A program made the translations under genes and the position numbers. 64,000 bases of DNA, from assembly GCA_944323035.1 (NCBI GenBank), contig CALUQY010000007.1:1-64000 (forward strand). The letters run 5' to 3'. Origin of the DNA: Candidatus Gastranaerophilales bacterium. Its GTDB lineage: Bacteria > Cyanobacteriota > Vampirovibrionia > Gastranaerophilales > Gastranaerophilaceae. This document shows positions 24,596-32,483 of the stretch, one piece after another; within the stretch, counting starts at the first letter, position 1, and each line of letters opens with the position of its first letter. Below the pieces are notes generated by a model. That model was not told the origin of the DNA, did no database searches, and saw nothing but the letters and a program-made list of their open reading frames with translations.

Positions 24596-25326
24596 TTTTG
24601 GAATTTCGATTGTATTGTATTGTATTGTATTGTATTGTATTGTATTGTATTGTATTGTATTGTATTGCCTATCTCTTCTATGGTTTTAAATTCAATATTT
24701 TTATTTTCATTTGAGATAGAAATAAATTTTCCTTCCAGATTATGTAAGTCGTTTAATATTTTTTTATCTGTAATCAGCATTCCAAAAGAAAAATAATCCC
24801 TGCACAATGCGGCGAAATGGGATAACAATTCCGCAGGGGCTGATTTTAATATCATACCGCTTGCCCGATTAAAGTATTTATAACATTCTTTATCATTTTC
24901 ACAAATTATAATTAACGGTTCGTTAGAGTTTAAAAGTGTTTCGTTGATGTTTTTAGCCTTAACCAGTTTTCCTTGTGCCGAACCTTCGGATAAAATCAAA
25001 TCTGGCGTTCTGTTTAAATGGTTTGTTTGTTCTTGTAACTTTTCCGGTATAAAACATTTTTCTTTTCCATTATTTTCGTATTTACCGGTATCTTCGTATT
25101 TTATTTTGTATTTATTATCATGAATAGTATATTCTGTCGTATAATATTTTCCGTCATAGACCATTGGAATTTGGCTGGTTTGTGTTTCAAGCACCGGACG
25201 GGAACCAAGGTTTTCAGAATTATCCGTAATTATGTAAATCCCGGATTTTTGACCATATTTTTTTACTTTAAAAAAATTTGCCTTGAAGTTTATATTCGAG
25301 TTAGTTCTTATTATATCTACTTGCAT
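24592..25326 (-). CDS. Phosphohistidine (PEP-utiliser swivel) domain protein with unknown N-terminal domain
   Basis: The 244-residue protein begins MQVDIIRTNSNINFKANFFK, with the N-F-x-A motif. Residues about 25-85 form an uncharacterised beta-rich domain. About 115-215 match the swivelling phosphohistidine domain: SEGSAQGKLVKAKN, then LLSHFAALCRDYFSFGML, in which His stands where PEP-utilising enzymes have the phosphorylated His of S-H-A-A-I-x-A-R. The C-terminus is the repeated pentapeptide NTIQY translated from the repeat. The domain order, His domain before ATP domain, is that of glucan water dikinases, not of PEP synthase. Confidence 0.65.
   Translation of the reverse strand: MQVDIIRTNSNINFKANFFKVKKYGQKSGIYIITDNSENLGSRPVLETQTSQIPMVYDGKYYTTEYTIHDNKYKIKYEDTGKYENNGKEKCFIPEKLQEQTNHLNRTPDLILSEGSAQGKLVKAKNINETLLNSNEPLIIICENDKECYKYFNRASGMILKSAPAELLSHFAALCRDYFSFGMLITDKKILNDLHNLEGKFISISNENKNIEFKTIEEIGNTIQYNTIQYNTIQYNTIQSKFQK
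24609..24667. repeat. Pentanucleotide simple-sequence repeat, about 11.8 units
   Basis: There are eleven full TGTAT units plus flanking partial units (59 bases of exact period 5). On the minus strand it reads AATAC repeated, which has no stop in any frame and always encodes the cycle N-T-I-Q-Y. Five bases is not a multiple of three, so each unit gained or lost shifts the frame. Confidence 0.97.
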
Positions 25327-25414
25327 TTATAATTACACGATATCCCTTAAAATTTATAGTATATTAAAAACTCTAAAAATTAAATTTGCTACTTTTACAT
25401 AACTTGCCGAAAAA

Positions 25415-25449
25415 AATCAAACCATGTGGAACAAATAATCAAACCATGT
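25415..25449. repeat. Direct repeat of AATCAAACCATGT, 22-bp period
   Basis: Two exact 13-base copies (25415-25427 and 25437-25449) start 22 bases apart, two helical turns, about 90-120 bases upstream of the minus-strand dikinase-like gene. This is a plausible regulator-binding arrangement. Confidence 0.5.
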
Positions 25450-25472
25450 CTCCTTTTACACATAGCGGGGGC

Positions 25473-25597
25473 GGATAGCGAGCGGATTGAGCCGGCTGGA
25501 GCAATAATTCTATTAATCGCTGCCGTAAGCGTATGAACCAAATATGGTAGCCGCTCTGTGCCCGGGTTTTTTGAGCGGTGAAGATCTGCTTTATTTA
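25473..25597. repeat. Dispersed modular repeat at the 3' end of the DUF1848 gene
   Basis: GGATAGCGAGCGGATTGAG followed by CCGGCT matches 22373-22397. CGCTGCCGTAAGCGTATGAA (25518-25537) is identical to 39117-39136. A degenerate tail GGTGAAGATCTGCTTT ends it. It touches the stop of the next minus-strand gene. Confidence 0.65.
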
Positions 25598-26502
25598 AGA
25601 AAACTTTTTTGATTCCCCTCCTGAATCGTGTCCGTTGCGTTAATATGTCCGATTAAAATCGGAGAATTTTTGTCATGGCGTTTGAAATTTTTTACAGCTT
25701 TATCAGGACGAATATTTGCATAGCAGTATTTACAGCCGTTCAAACAGGTATCATACGCTCCTATATCTCTTGATTCAATACAATGGCAGCCCTGGCGCAT
25801 TCCTTTGTGTTTGAGGTTCCTAAATTTAATATTATTTGCTTTGCCTAAAATATCTAATGTCATACAGCCGGATTGATTAATCCCGTACTGTTCATAATTC
25901 CCGTTAGTACCACAGGTTTGAAGGGTTATATTATACTTTTTTGCAATTTCACCCAAACCTTTTGCCAGAGTTTTTTTATCGTGTTCTGTCAAAGGAATAA
26001 TTTCAGGCATATTATGCTGAAGTTTTTTATACATTTCAACAAAACTAAAAATGCAGCGGTCAATTTGTCCTGAAAGTATGTCTGCCATATAATTATAGGT
26101 TTTAAAGTGATGTTCAATTGTATATTTTTCAGTTAAAAGTACAGGGTCATACCGCCAGGAAAGCCTCTTTTTACCAACTATTTTTTCCAATTTGAAGAGC
26201 GTTTCAATACTTTTATCTATTGAAGGAACTCCCGGCTCAACATCTTTGCCGTAAGCCGTTATCGTATAGTGAAAATATGTATTAAATCGGTCTGTTATCT
26301 CATGTAAATTCTCTAAAATAGGTTCATAATTTTTAGAACAAAACACAACACAGTCAATTTTTTCAGGTGTGAGTTCATATTTTGTAACCTTATTCGGGAA
26401 TAAAGGATTTCTTGAATAGACAAATCCTTCTCTAAATCTATTCAAGAGCCACTCAGAGTAATATTGGACAGTATCTGTTCTTCCGCCTGTATTTAAAATC
26501 AT
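25591..26502 (-). CDS. DUF1848 family protein (Cys-rich C-terminus)
   Basis: The 303-residue protein matches the DUF1848 pattern: N-terminal MILNTGGRTDTVQYYSEW, VVFCSKNYEPI, SWRYDPV, and a C-terminal Cys cluster. That cluster includes GCHCIESRDIGAYDTCLNG followed by CKYCYAN, which resembles a C-x3-C-x2-C iron-sulphur site. DUF1848 proteins are soluble and of unknown biochemical role, sometimes compared with radical-SAM/DNA-repair-like proteins. It is alone on its strand, and its stop lies in a dispersed repeat. Confidence 0.85.
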   Translation of the reverse strand: MILNTGGRTDTVQYYSEWLLNRFREGFVYSRNPLFPNKVTKYELTPEKIDCVVFCSKNYEPILENLHEITDRFNTYFHYTITAYGKDVEPGVPSIDKSIETLFKLEKIVGKKRLSWRYDPVLLTEKYTIEHHFKTYNYMADILSGQIDRCIFSFVEMYKKLQHNMPEIIPLTEHDKKTLAKGLGEIAKKYNITLQTCGTNGNYEQYGINQSGCMTLDILGKANNIKFRNLKHKGMRQGCHCIESRDIGAYDTCLNGCKYCYANIRPDKAVKNFKRHDKNSPILIGHINATDTIQEGNQKSFLK

Positions 26503-26543
26503 ATTTGTATAATATCAAATTCCGCACATTAATTTGTGCATAA

Positions 26544-27770
26544 TTAAATCCTTTTAAAGATTAGAGATGTATTTATCCCGCCAAACGCAAAATTATTACT
26601 CATAATATATTCTGTTTGGAGTTCTCTTGGGGTTGACATTATGTAATCCAGTGCGGCACAGCGTTCATCAGGTGTGTTTAAGTTCAATGTCGGGCAGAAC
26701 CAGTTATTATTCATCATCTCAATACTAAGTATTGCTTCAATTGCTCCGCAGGCGCCGAGGGTGTGGCCGGTGTAGCTTTTGAGTGTACTTACGGGGCATT
26801 TATCTTTAAATATACTGTATGTTGCCTGAGATTCTGCAATATCACCGTTTACGGTTCCTGTTCCGTGAGCATTAATGTATCCGATTTCTTGCGGGGAAAG
26901 ATTCGCTGAAATAAGTGCCTGTTTCATGACTTCTGTCATTGTTTCCGTATTCGGGTTTGTAATGTGTGTGCCGTCGGTATTGGTTGCATAACCGACAATT
27001 TCTGCGTAAATATGTGCGCCGCGGCTTTTTGCATGTTCATATTCTTCTAAAATTAAAGTTCCGGCACCTTCTCCGATGACAAGGCCGTCCCGATTTTTGT
27101 CAAAGGGTGACGGGGTTAGTTTCGGGGTGTTATTTTTAACACTCGTTGCAAAAAGGGTATCAAAGACGCCGATATTGCTCGGGCTGTATTCTTCTGCTCC
27201 GCCTGCAATCATAACGGTCTGCTGGCCGCATTTGATTGCTTCGTAAGCTGAACCTATCCCCATAGAGCCTGCGGTGCAGGCTGTTGAGGTCGGTATTAGT
27301 CTGCCGTGGGTTTTAAAATATAACGAAATATTCACGGCTGCGGTGTGTGACATCATACGAATGTAAGAACCGGAGTTTAAATTTTTTACTTCGTGATTAA
27401 CGCACATTGAATAAAAGTCCATAATAGCATCCGTTGAGCCGCTGCAAGAGCCGTAACTTACGCCGGTGTGTCCGCTGCTAATAATCGGGTTAGCGGTCAA
27501 GCCTGCATCTTCAACAGCCTGCTTTGCCGTAACAACCGCCATAACCGCAACATCGCCCATTGTACGCATTACTTTGCGTGTAAAATCTTCCGGCAGGACA
27601 AAATCCTTTACTCTGGTATTCAATCTTGTGTGAAGTCCTTTGTATTTATCCAGATCTTCTCCGTATTGAACGCAATTTTCCAGAGTATGAAGCCTTTTAT
27701 ATGCGGATTTTACGGTGGAACCTAACGGGCTTGCGATTGCCATTCCGGTTATTACAACTCTTTTTGTCAT
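26544..27770 (-). CDS. Beta-ketoacyl-ACP synthase (FabF-like), last gene of APE-type minus operon
   Basis: A condensing enzyme of type II fatty-acid or polyene synthesis. The 408 residues have the catalytic triad: Cys in STACTAGSMGIG (about 163), His in NAHGTGTVNGD (about 303) and His in YTGHTLGACG (about 338), plus GGINTS near the end. It is the second complete ketosynthase of the cluster. The order KS, dehydratase, ketoreductase, KS on this strand is the same as apeO-P-Q-R in aryl polyene clusters, making this the apeR-position enzyme. It overlaps the ketoreductase stop by ATGA. Confidence 0.9.
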   Translation of the reverse strand: MTKRVVITGMAIASPLGSTVKSAYKRLHTLENCVQYGEDLDKYKGLHTRLNTRVKDFVLPEDFTRKVMRTMGDVAVMAVVTAKQAVEDAGLTANPIISSGHTGVSYGSCSGSTDAIMDFYSMCVNHEVKNLNSGSYIRMMSHTAAVNISLYFKTHGRLIPTSTACTAGSMGIGSAYEAIKCGQQTVMIAGGAEEYSPSNIGVFDTLFATSVKNNTPKLTPSPFDKNRDGLVIGEGAGTLILEEYEHAKSRGAHIYAEIVGYATNTDGTHITNPNTETMTEVMKQALISANLSPQEIGYINAHGTGTVNGDIAESQATYSIFKDKCPVSTLKSYTGHTLGACGAIEAILSIEMMNNNWFCPTLNLNTPDERCAALDYIMSTPRELQTEYIMSNNFAFGGINTSLIFKRI

Positions 27771-28492
27771 TGATACATTCCCCCGTTTACGGAAATTACC
27801 TGACCGGTAATATATCCTGCATCTTCACTGAATAAATAGTTTATTGCACCGGCAACTTCTCTTGCGGTTCCCATTCTTTTCAATGGCACCAATTCTTTAA
27901 CAATCTCTGCCGGAATTTCTGATGTCATATCGGATTCAATTATCCCCGGAGCAACGCAGTTGACAGTGATGTTTCTTTTGGCGACTTCGCGGCTGAGAGC
28001 TTTGACCGCGCCGATAATTCCGGCTTTTGAGGCGCTGTAGTTAACCTGCCCCCTGTTTCCGGTTAAGCCTGATACTGAAGAGATTGCGACAATACGTCCT
28101 TTGCGGTTTTGAATCATTGACATAATAATCGGATGAAGAGTATTATAGAACCCGTTCAGGTTAGTATTAATAACTTTATCCCACTCGCAATCTTCCATTG
28201 CAGGGAAAGGATTGTCAGCCGTAACGCCTGCGTTTACAACAACGCCGTAGTATGCGCCGTGAGCGTCAATATCTTTTAAAAGAGCTTCCCGTGCGGCTTC
28301 GCGGTCGGAAACATCAAATTGTAAAACCCGTACTTCCCTGCCGGTTTCTTCAATTAGTTTTTTTACCTCCAGAACTTTTTCCAGCCCCTTGTTGTAGTGT
28401 AATACTATATCAAAACCGTTTTCTGCAAGATAAATTGCTGCTGCTCTGCCGATTCCTCTGCTGGAACCTGTTACTAGAACTGTTTTACCCAT
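27767..28492 (-). CDS. 3-oxoacyl-ACP reductase (FabG-like SDR)
   Basis: It reduces the beta-keto group after each condensation, with NADPH expected. The 241 residues show TGSSRGIGRAAA (NADP site, 8-19), NAGVTADNP, the catalytic Ser in ISSVSG, YSASKAG (Tyr and Lys, about 150) and a C-terminal GQVISVNGGMYQ. Normal FabG length. It overlaps the dehydratase by 8 bases and the next ketosynthase by 4, so all are co-translated. It sits in the apeQ position of APE-type clusters. Confidence 0.92.
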   Translation of the reverse strand: MGKTVLVTGSSRGIGRAAAIYLAENGFDIVLHYNKGLEKVLEVKKLIEETGREVRVLQFDVSDREAAREALLKDIDAHGAYYGVVVNAGVTADNPFPAMEDCEWDKVINTNLNGFYNTLHPIIMSMIQNRKGRIVAISSVSGLTGNRGQVNYSASKAGIIGAVKALSREVAKRNITVNCVAPGIIESDMTSEIPAEIVKELVPLKRMGTAREVAGAINYLFSEDAGYITGQVISVNGGMYQ

Positions 28493-28943
28493 TCAAAATT
28501 TCCTTTATATTATCCTCGTTGTCGCTCTGATAAACATTTATTGTTGCGCTGGCAACTTCTTCTCCAATACTATTATAGATTAAACAATCAAATGAGTAAA
28601 TCTCTGCAACAAAAACTTCTCTGACAAGGATTTCGTATGTTTGTCCTGCTTCAAATTTTTTGATTGCGTTGTTGTAAAGTCGTGTACCGAGCAGGAAGCC
28701 TACAGACGGTTTCGTTAAGTGCTTACGAAAATAGGCGTAGCAGCCTATTGTTTGCGCCATAAATTCAATGCCGAGAACGGAATCTATCCCGTTAAGCTCT
28801 CTGTCAAAAAATATGCTGTCAGGACGGATTGTAACACGGCTTTTCAGCCATTTCTCCTCAATAGAATAATCTATGATATCATCAATTAATATCATTGGTT
28901 TTTTATGTGGAAGTATTGTTGCTAAGTAGTCTTTGTTATCCAT
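28485..28943 (-). CDS. Hotdog-fold 3-hydroxyacyl-ACP dehydratase (ApeP-like)
   Basis: A 152-residue single hotdog domain: LPHKKPMILIDDI (10-22), GIEFMAQTIGCYAYFRKH with the conserved Glu on the central helix (about 78), and VGFLLGTRLY. This is the pattern of APE-type dehydratases, in which it would form the double bonds of the growing polyene. The start MDNKDYL at 28943 is chosen because its A overlaps the ketosynthase stop (TAATG). A longer frame upstream runs through the previous gene in another frame. Confidence 0.85.
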   Translation of the reverse strand: MDNKDYLATILPHKKPMILIDDIIDYSIEEKWLKSRVTIRPDSIFFDRELNGIDSVLGIEFMAQTIGCYAYFRKHLTKPSVGFLLGTRLYNNAIKKFEAGQTYEILVREVFVAEIYSFDCLIYNSIGEEVASATINVYQSDNEDNIKEILNG

Positions 28944-30070
28944 TATTGTTGTCCGAGTATGAGTATTGCGTTGGTTCCGCCAAATCCAAAAGAGCTGCAC
29001 ATGCAGATTTTGCATTGCGGATAATGTTCTTCTTTTTTTACAAGTTTTATCTCCGGCAGGTTGTCATCATATATTCCGTCATAAATCTCGGGATAGAGCA
29101 TACCTTTAAAGTCATCAAGCAATTTGCAGCAGAGTGCGGTTTCGATTCCTGCTGCGGCACCAAGACAGTGGCCGGTGAGAGGTTTTGTAGAACTGATAGG
29201 CGTTTTATTCCCCAAAATGGCGGAAATCGCAGTGGCTTCCATAAGATCGTTGGCAGAAGAACCGGTTCCGTGAGCATTAATGTAGTCGATATCTTTAGCG
29301 GTAATTTTTGCATCGGTTAACGCAGTTGAAATCGCCTTTATTACCTCCTTTGCCTGTGGATCCGGTGTGGTCGGGTGATAAATATCCGAACTTTCGCCAA
29401 GCCCCTTTATTACGATGCCTTGCGTATCTTTTTCTACAATAAATATGGCGCAGGCCTCACCGATATTCATGCCTTTACGGTTTTTGCTGAAAGGCAGCGA
29501 AGGCTTGTCTGACAAAACTTCCAGCGAATGAAAGCCGAAAACCGGTAGTTTCGTAAATGAATCTACGCATGCAATAATAACAGCGTCAGAGATATTATTG
29601 TTTATTAAATCTCTTGCCAGTGAAAATGCTTTAATTCCGGAGGAGCATGCCGTTGAAACGGTTGTATAAAACCCTTTCAAATTAAGGTGTTTATGTAAAA
29701 AGCAGGCAGAATTCCCGAGTTCAAAATGGGCAGGATTGTGTGACTTTTCGTATTCTTCAACGCCCGAATTTGTAGTTGCTGCAATGACACCGATTTTGTC
29801 AGGAGAATATTTCTCAAGCAGGCTGTTGATTTTTTCTTTCAATAAATCAAGGGTTTTCAATATCAGCCTGTTGCTGCGGATATTGTAATCCGGCTCATAA
29901 ATCTGCGGAAGTTCACAATGGATTATGCCGGCATGGACGGTGGTGTCTTTAAGGTATCCGGTTAAATCCTCAAAATACGAAACATCACCTGCAAGAGCTT
30001 TTTCGTAAATTGTATCAATATTATTGCCTAAATTACATAAAGCTTCATAACCGGTAATTACAATACTCAT
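28943..30070 (-). CDS. Beta-ketoacyl-ACP synthase, first gene of minus operon (ApeO-like)
   Basis: The 375-residue condensing enzyme has the active Cys in VSTACSSGIKAF (about 150), His in NAHGTGSSAND (about 285) and His in PLTGHCLGAAAG (about 320), with SSFGFGGTNA near the end. In APE pathways such a KS pairs with a chain-length-factor-like partner. Here that partner is the divergently transcribed gene starting at 30102. The start MSIVITGY at 30070 has GGAGAG 5 bases upstream; an in-frame ATG 33 bases earlier would run into the divergent promoter. Confidence 0.9.
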   Translation of the reverse strand: MSIVITGYEALCNLGNNIDTIYEKALAGDVSYFEDLTGYLKDTTVHAGIIHCELPQIYEPDYNIRSNRLILKTLDLLKEKINSLLEKYSPDKIGVIAATTNSGVEEYEKSHNPAHFELGNSACFLHKHLNLKGFYTTVSTACSSGIKAFSLARDLINNNISDAVIIACVDSFTKLPVFGFHSLEVLSDKPSLPFSKNRKGMNIGEACAIFIVEKDTQGIVIKGLGESSDIYHPTTPDPQAKEVIKAISTALTDAKITAKDIDYINAHGTGSSANDLMEATAISAILGNKTPISSTKPLTGHCLGAAAGIETALCCKLLDDFKGMLYPEIYDGIYDDNLPEIKLVKKEEHYPQCKICMCSSFGFGGTNAILILGQQ

Positions 30071-30101
30071 TTTCTCTCCATTTTTATAATATAATAGTAC
30101 C
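30071..30101. promoter_or_regulatory. Divergent promoter region of the APE-type cluster
   Basis: Only 31 bases separate the two start codons. TATAAT at 30085-30090 lies 12 bases before the plus-strand ATG, implying a nearly leaderless message there. The minus strand has TATTATATTATAAA and a GGAGAG ribosome site. Both arms are probably co-regulated from here. Confidence 0.55.
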
Positions 30102-30713
30102 ATGAAAGAAAAATCATTTGAATTTTATGTAGAAAAATGTAACGTTATCAGCTCTTATGAGCAGGCGGATGTGAGTTTTTTGCCTCCGATAGTGCGCCGC
30201 AGGCTCAGTAAACTGGATAAGTGCGCTTTATCTGTTATGAATTCGGTTTGTGCGCAGGATATTCAAAATATCGTTTTTTGTTCGCAGTACGGGGAAGTGG
30301 AAAGATTAAAGAAAATAATCGCGCAGTATAGCGAAGCCGGTGAAGTTTCACCAAATACTTTTGCCGGCTCAGTGCATAATTTTCCTGTGGGATTTTTTCT
30401 CTTGAATACGCACAAAGCTGTTCCATATACTGCTATATCCTCTCATGACAGGTCAATATCTTCAGGGCTGCTGACTTCCGTCATTGCGCCTTACGGCAAG
30501 ACTTTATTATGTTATGCGGAAGAAACTCCGGAGGAGAATTATCGGGCACTTGCGCTCAGATTGAGCAAAACGCCTTCTCCGGCTGCGTTAAAATATAAAA
30601 TGACAATGAGTTCAGCTTCCGGAAAAGATGTTTTTGAACAGTATGCAGAGTTTTTCTGCAAAAATAGTAGTCTAATTCGCACACCGTTATTTACATTAGA
30701 GAGTGCAGGGTGA
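30102..30713 (+). CDS. Ketosynthase-like chain-length-factor protein (ketoacyl-synt_2 type)
   Basis: The 203 residues resemble the short ketosynthase-like proteins of APE clusters (ApeC position). They show FLPPIVRRRLSKLDKCALSV (about 29-48), IVFCSQYGEVERLKKI, and NTFAGSVHNFPVGFF where true ketosynthases carry other motifs. The catalytic Cys context is absent, and Ser-rich ISSHDRSISSG follows. It probably pairs with the KS at 28943-30070 to set chain length. No Shine-Dalgarno is visible, and the -10 box is close, so translation may be leaderless. Confidence 0.78.
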   Translation: MKEKSFEFYVEKCNVISSYEQADVSFLPPIVRRRLSKLDKCALSVMNSVCAQDIQNIVFCSQYGEVERLKKIIAQYSEAGEVSPNTFAGSVHNFPVGFFLLNTHKAVPYTAISSHDRSISSGLLTSVIAPYGKTLLCYAEETPEENYRALALRLSKTPSPAALKYKMTMSSASGKDVFEQYAEFFCKNSSLIRTPLFTLESAG

Positions 30714-30716
30714 TTA

Positions 30717-31481
30717 ATGTATAAGATAAACTCTTTAATCAGAGCATTTCTGGTGTTATTTTGTTTTGCCTTTTTCGGTGCCGGCGGGCTTGTGATAAGC
30801 TATATTATTTTCCCGCTGCAAAAAGCTTTTGGTAAAAAAGATGTAGATTTAAGACTCCGTTACGGCGAAACCCTGCAAAAATCATGGCGCTTTTTTGTAA
30901 ATATGCTTCTTGCTCTGAAAATTATCAAAATAAAATCGGCTGATTTGGAACGCTTGAAAAATATCAAAAATTCAATAATTGTTTCCACGCACCCGAGCTA
31001 TATTGATATTTTGATATTGATTTCTATTATCCCGTGTTCCACCTGCTTTGTGGCGGAGAAATTAATGCACAATCCGTTTTTTAAAAGAATTGTAAGCAGA
31101 ATTTTTATTCCGGAAGGCACTCCTGCGCAGGAGTGGACAAAGGAAGCCTGTGAGATGTTTGACCTAGGGTTTAATCTCATAATATTCCCGATGGGAACCA
31201 GACATAAAAAAGATGAATACCCTAAGATAAGACGCGGTGCTGCGCTTATTGCACAAAAAGCCCGCAAAAATATTGTCATGCTTGATATGGAAACAAGTTT
31301 TGATTTCTTACAAATTCACGAACCGGTATATAAAGCAGGAGTTGAACCGGTTGAATACACAATCTCCTATCTGGGTGAACTCGATACCGCGCAGCTTATG
31401 GAAAAATATCCGGATGAGGTTACATTTAAAACAGAAGTAACTAAACTTATTGCAAAAAATTTATATCATGACAAAAATTAA
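30717..31481 (+). CDS. Lysophospholipid acyltransferase-like membrane protein (PlsC family)
   Basis: The 254-residue protein has an N-terminal membrane segment (about 8-33) and the acyltransferase motifs. These are the H-x4-D box in STHPSYIDIL (about 86), FIPEG near 135, and FPMGTRHKKDE (about 158-168) with the conserved Gly and Arg. It would transfer an acyl or polyene chain to a lipid acceptor at the inner membrane. In APE clusters a gene of this kind (apeD position) follows the chain-length factor, exactly as here. Confidence 0.88.
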   Translation: MYKINSLIRAFLVLFCFAFFGAGGLVISYIIFPLQKAFGKKDVDLRLRYGETLQKSWRFFVNMLLALKIIKIKSADLERLKNIKNSIIVSTHPSYIDILILISIIPCSTCFVAEKLMHNPFFKRIVSRIFIPEGTPAQEWTKEACEMFDLGFNLIIFPMGTRHKKDEYPKIRRGAALIAQKARKNIVMLDMETSFDFLQIHEPVYKAGVEPVEYTISYLGELDTAQLMEKYPDEVTFKTEVTKLIAKNLYHDKN

Positions 31482-31504
31482 TTTTTATGATAGGATACTG
31501 TATT

Positions 31505-31762
31505 ATGGAATTAGAAGTTCAGATTAAACAATTAATAATAGATTCCCTTGAGTTGGAAGATATATCCGTTGACGATATTGCAGATGATGAGCCTTTATTT
31601 AATGAAGGTTTAGGGTTGGATTCAATTGATGCATTAGAACTGGGTATGGCATTGAAAAAGAAATTCAATCTTGAGATGAGCAAAGATAAAAACGAGAATA
31701 AAAAATATTTTTATTCTGTAAAAACAATAGCCGATTTTGTAAGGAAACAGCAAAATGGATAA
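31505..31762 (+). CDS. Acyl carrier protein 1
   Basis: An 85-residue acidic helical protein with the phosphopantetheine attachment Ser in GLGLDSIDALELG (about residue 39). It carries intermediates between the cluster's enzymes. The start MELEVQIK at 31505 is preferred for ACP length; an in-frame ATG 18 bases upstream is also possible. It overlaps the second ACP by 8 bases. Confidence 0.93.
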   Translation: MELEVQIKQLIIDSLELEDISVDDIADDEPLFNEGLGLDSIDALELGMALKKKFNLEMSKDKNENKKYFYSVKTIADFVRKQQNG

Positions 31763-32006
31763 AAAATATTCAAAAGAAGAGATTTTTAATAAATTGTGTG
31801 AAATTCTGGAAGAAGAGTTTGAAGTGGATAAATCTCTGCTTGTTCCGGAGGCGAATTTGTTTACGGATTTAGAGCTGGATAGTATTGATGCGGTTGATCT
31901 GGCTGTTCGTTTGCAGCAGTTTACGGAAAAGAGAATTTCTCCGGAAGAATTTAAAAAAATCAGAACACTTAATGATATTGTAGAAACAATATACAAACTT
32001 TTATAA
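31755..32006 (+). CDS. Acyl carrier protein 2
   Basis: An 83-residue ACP with the attachment Ser in LELDSIDAVDLAVRL (about residue 42). Paired ACPs are a regular feature of APE clusters, where one is thought to load the starter and the other to carry the chain. It is clearly different in sequence from ACP 1 and not a recent duplication. It is translationally coupled to ACP 1. Confidence 0.93.
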   Translation: MDKKYSKEEIFNKLCEILEEEFEVDKSLLVPEANLFTDLELDSIDAVDLAVRLQQFTEKRISPEEFKKIRTLNDIVETIYKLL

Positions 32007-32059
32007 TTAATTATTTACGCCGTGCAAGCTTTGCGGCAGGGGCTATAAGTTGTACCCCG

Positions 32060-32076
32060 TATAATATAAGGGATAT
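32060..32076 (+). promoter_or_regulatory. Possible internal promoter and ribosome site
   Basis: TATAAT at 32060-32065 is followed by AAGGGA (32068-32073) and ATG at 32079. It is preceded by a small hairpin GGGG..CCCC (about 32039-32058). It may give extra transcription of the second half of the operon. Confidence 0.35.
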
Positions 32077-32078
32077 GG

Positions 32079-32483
32079 ATGAATAAATTAAAACCTGTTA
32101 TACCGATTTTAATAACGTTGTGTATTGTGTTTCTTTTTTACATAAAAAGAATTGTTTTGTTGAAATTTTATCCTCCAATATGTAATGCATTTATCTTTTT
32201 GATGTTTTTCGGCTCACTCTTTTGCAGGGAAACTATTATACAGAAGTTTGCAAGAGCCTGCGGGGATAAGCTTGAACAACCGGCGTTTATATATACCAGA
32301 AACTTGACTTACGTATGGTGCGTGTTTTTGTTTTTTAATTTAGCCGTATCAATCTGGACGATATTTCAATCGGACGAAATATGGATGTTATATAACGGCT
32401 GTATTTCATATTTTCTTGTCGGGCTGCTGTTTATGGTAGAATATATTGTACGAATTATATGCAGAAAAAGGAATTTGATTTGA
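32079..32483 (+). CDS. Small integral membrane protein of APE-type clusters (COG4648-like)
   Basis: 134 residues with four predicted membrane helices (about 7-25, 33-50, 75-95 and 105-125). It shows FCRETIIQKFARACGDKL, then an aromatic TYVWCVFLFFNL segment. The size, the helix layout and the position between the ACPs and the AMP-ligase match the COG4648 membrane protein of aryl polyene clusters. Its biochemical role is unknown. The stop overlaps the next start (TGATG). Confidence 0.75.
   Translation: MNKLKPVIPILITLCIVFLFYIKRIVLLKFYPPICNAFIFLMFFGSLFCRETIIQKFARACGDKLEQPAFIYTRNLTYVWCVFLFFNLAVSIWTIFQSDEIWMLYNGCISYFLVGLLFMVEYIVRIICRKRNLI

Noticed and set aside
24604-24670. CRISPR-like repeat array
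   Set aside because: The repeats are 5 bases with no spacers; this is a simple-sequence repeat. No cas genes are present.
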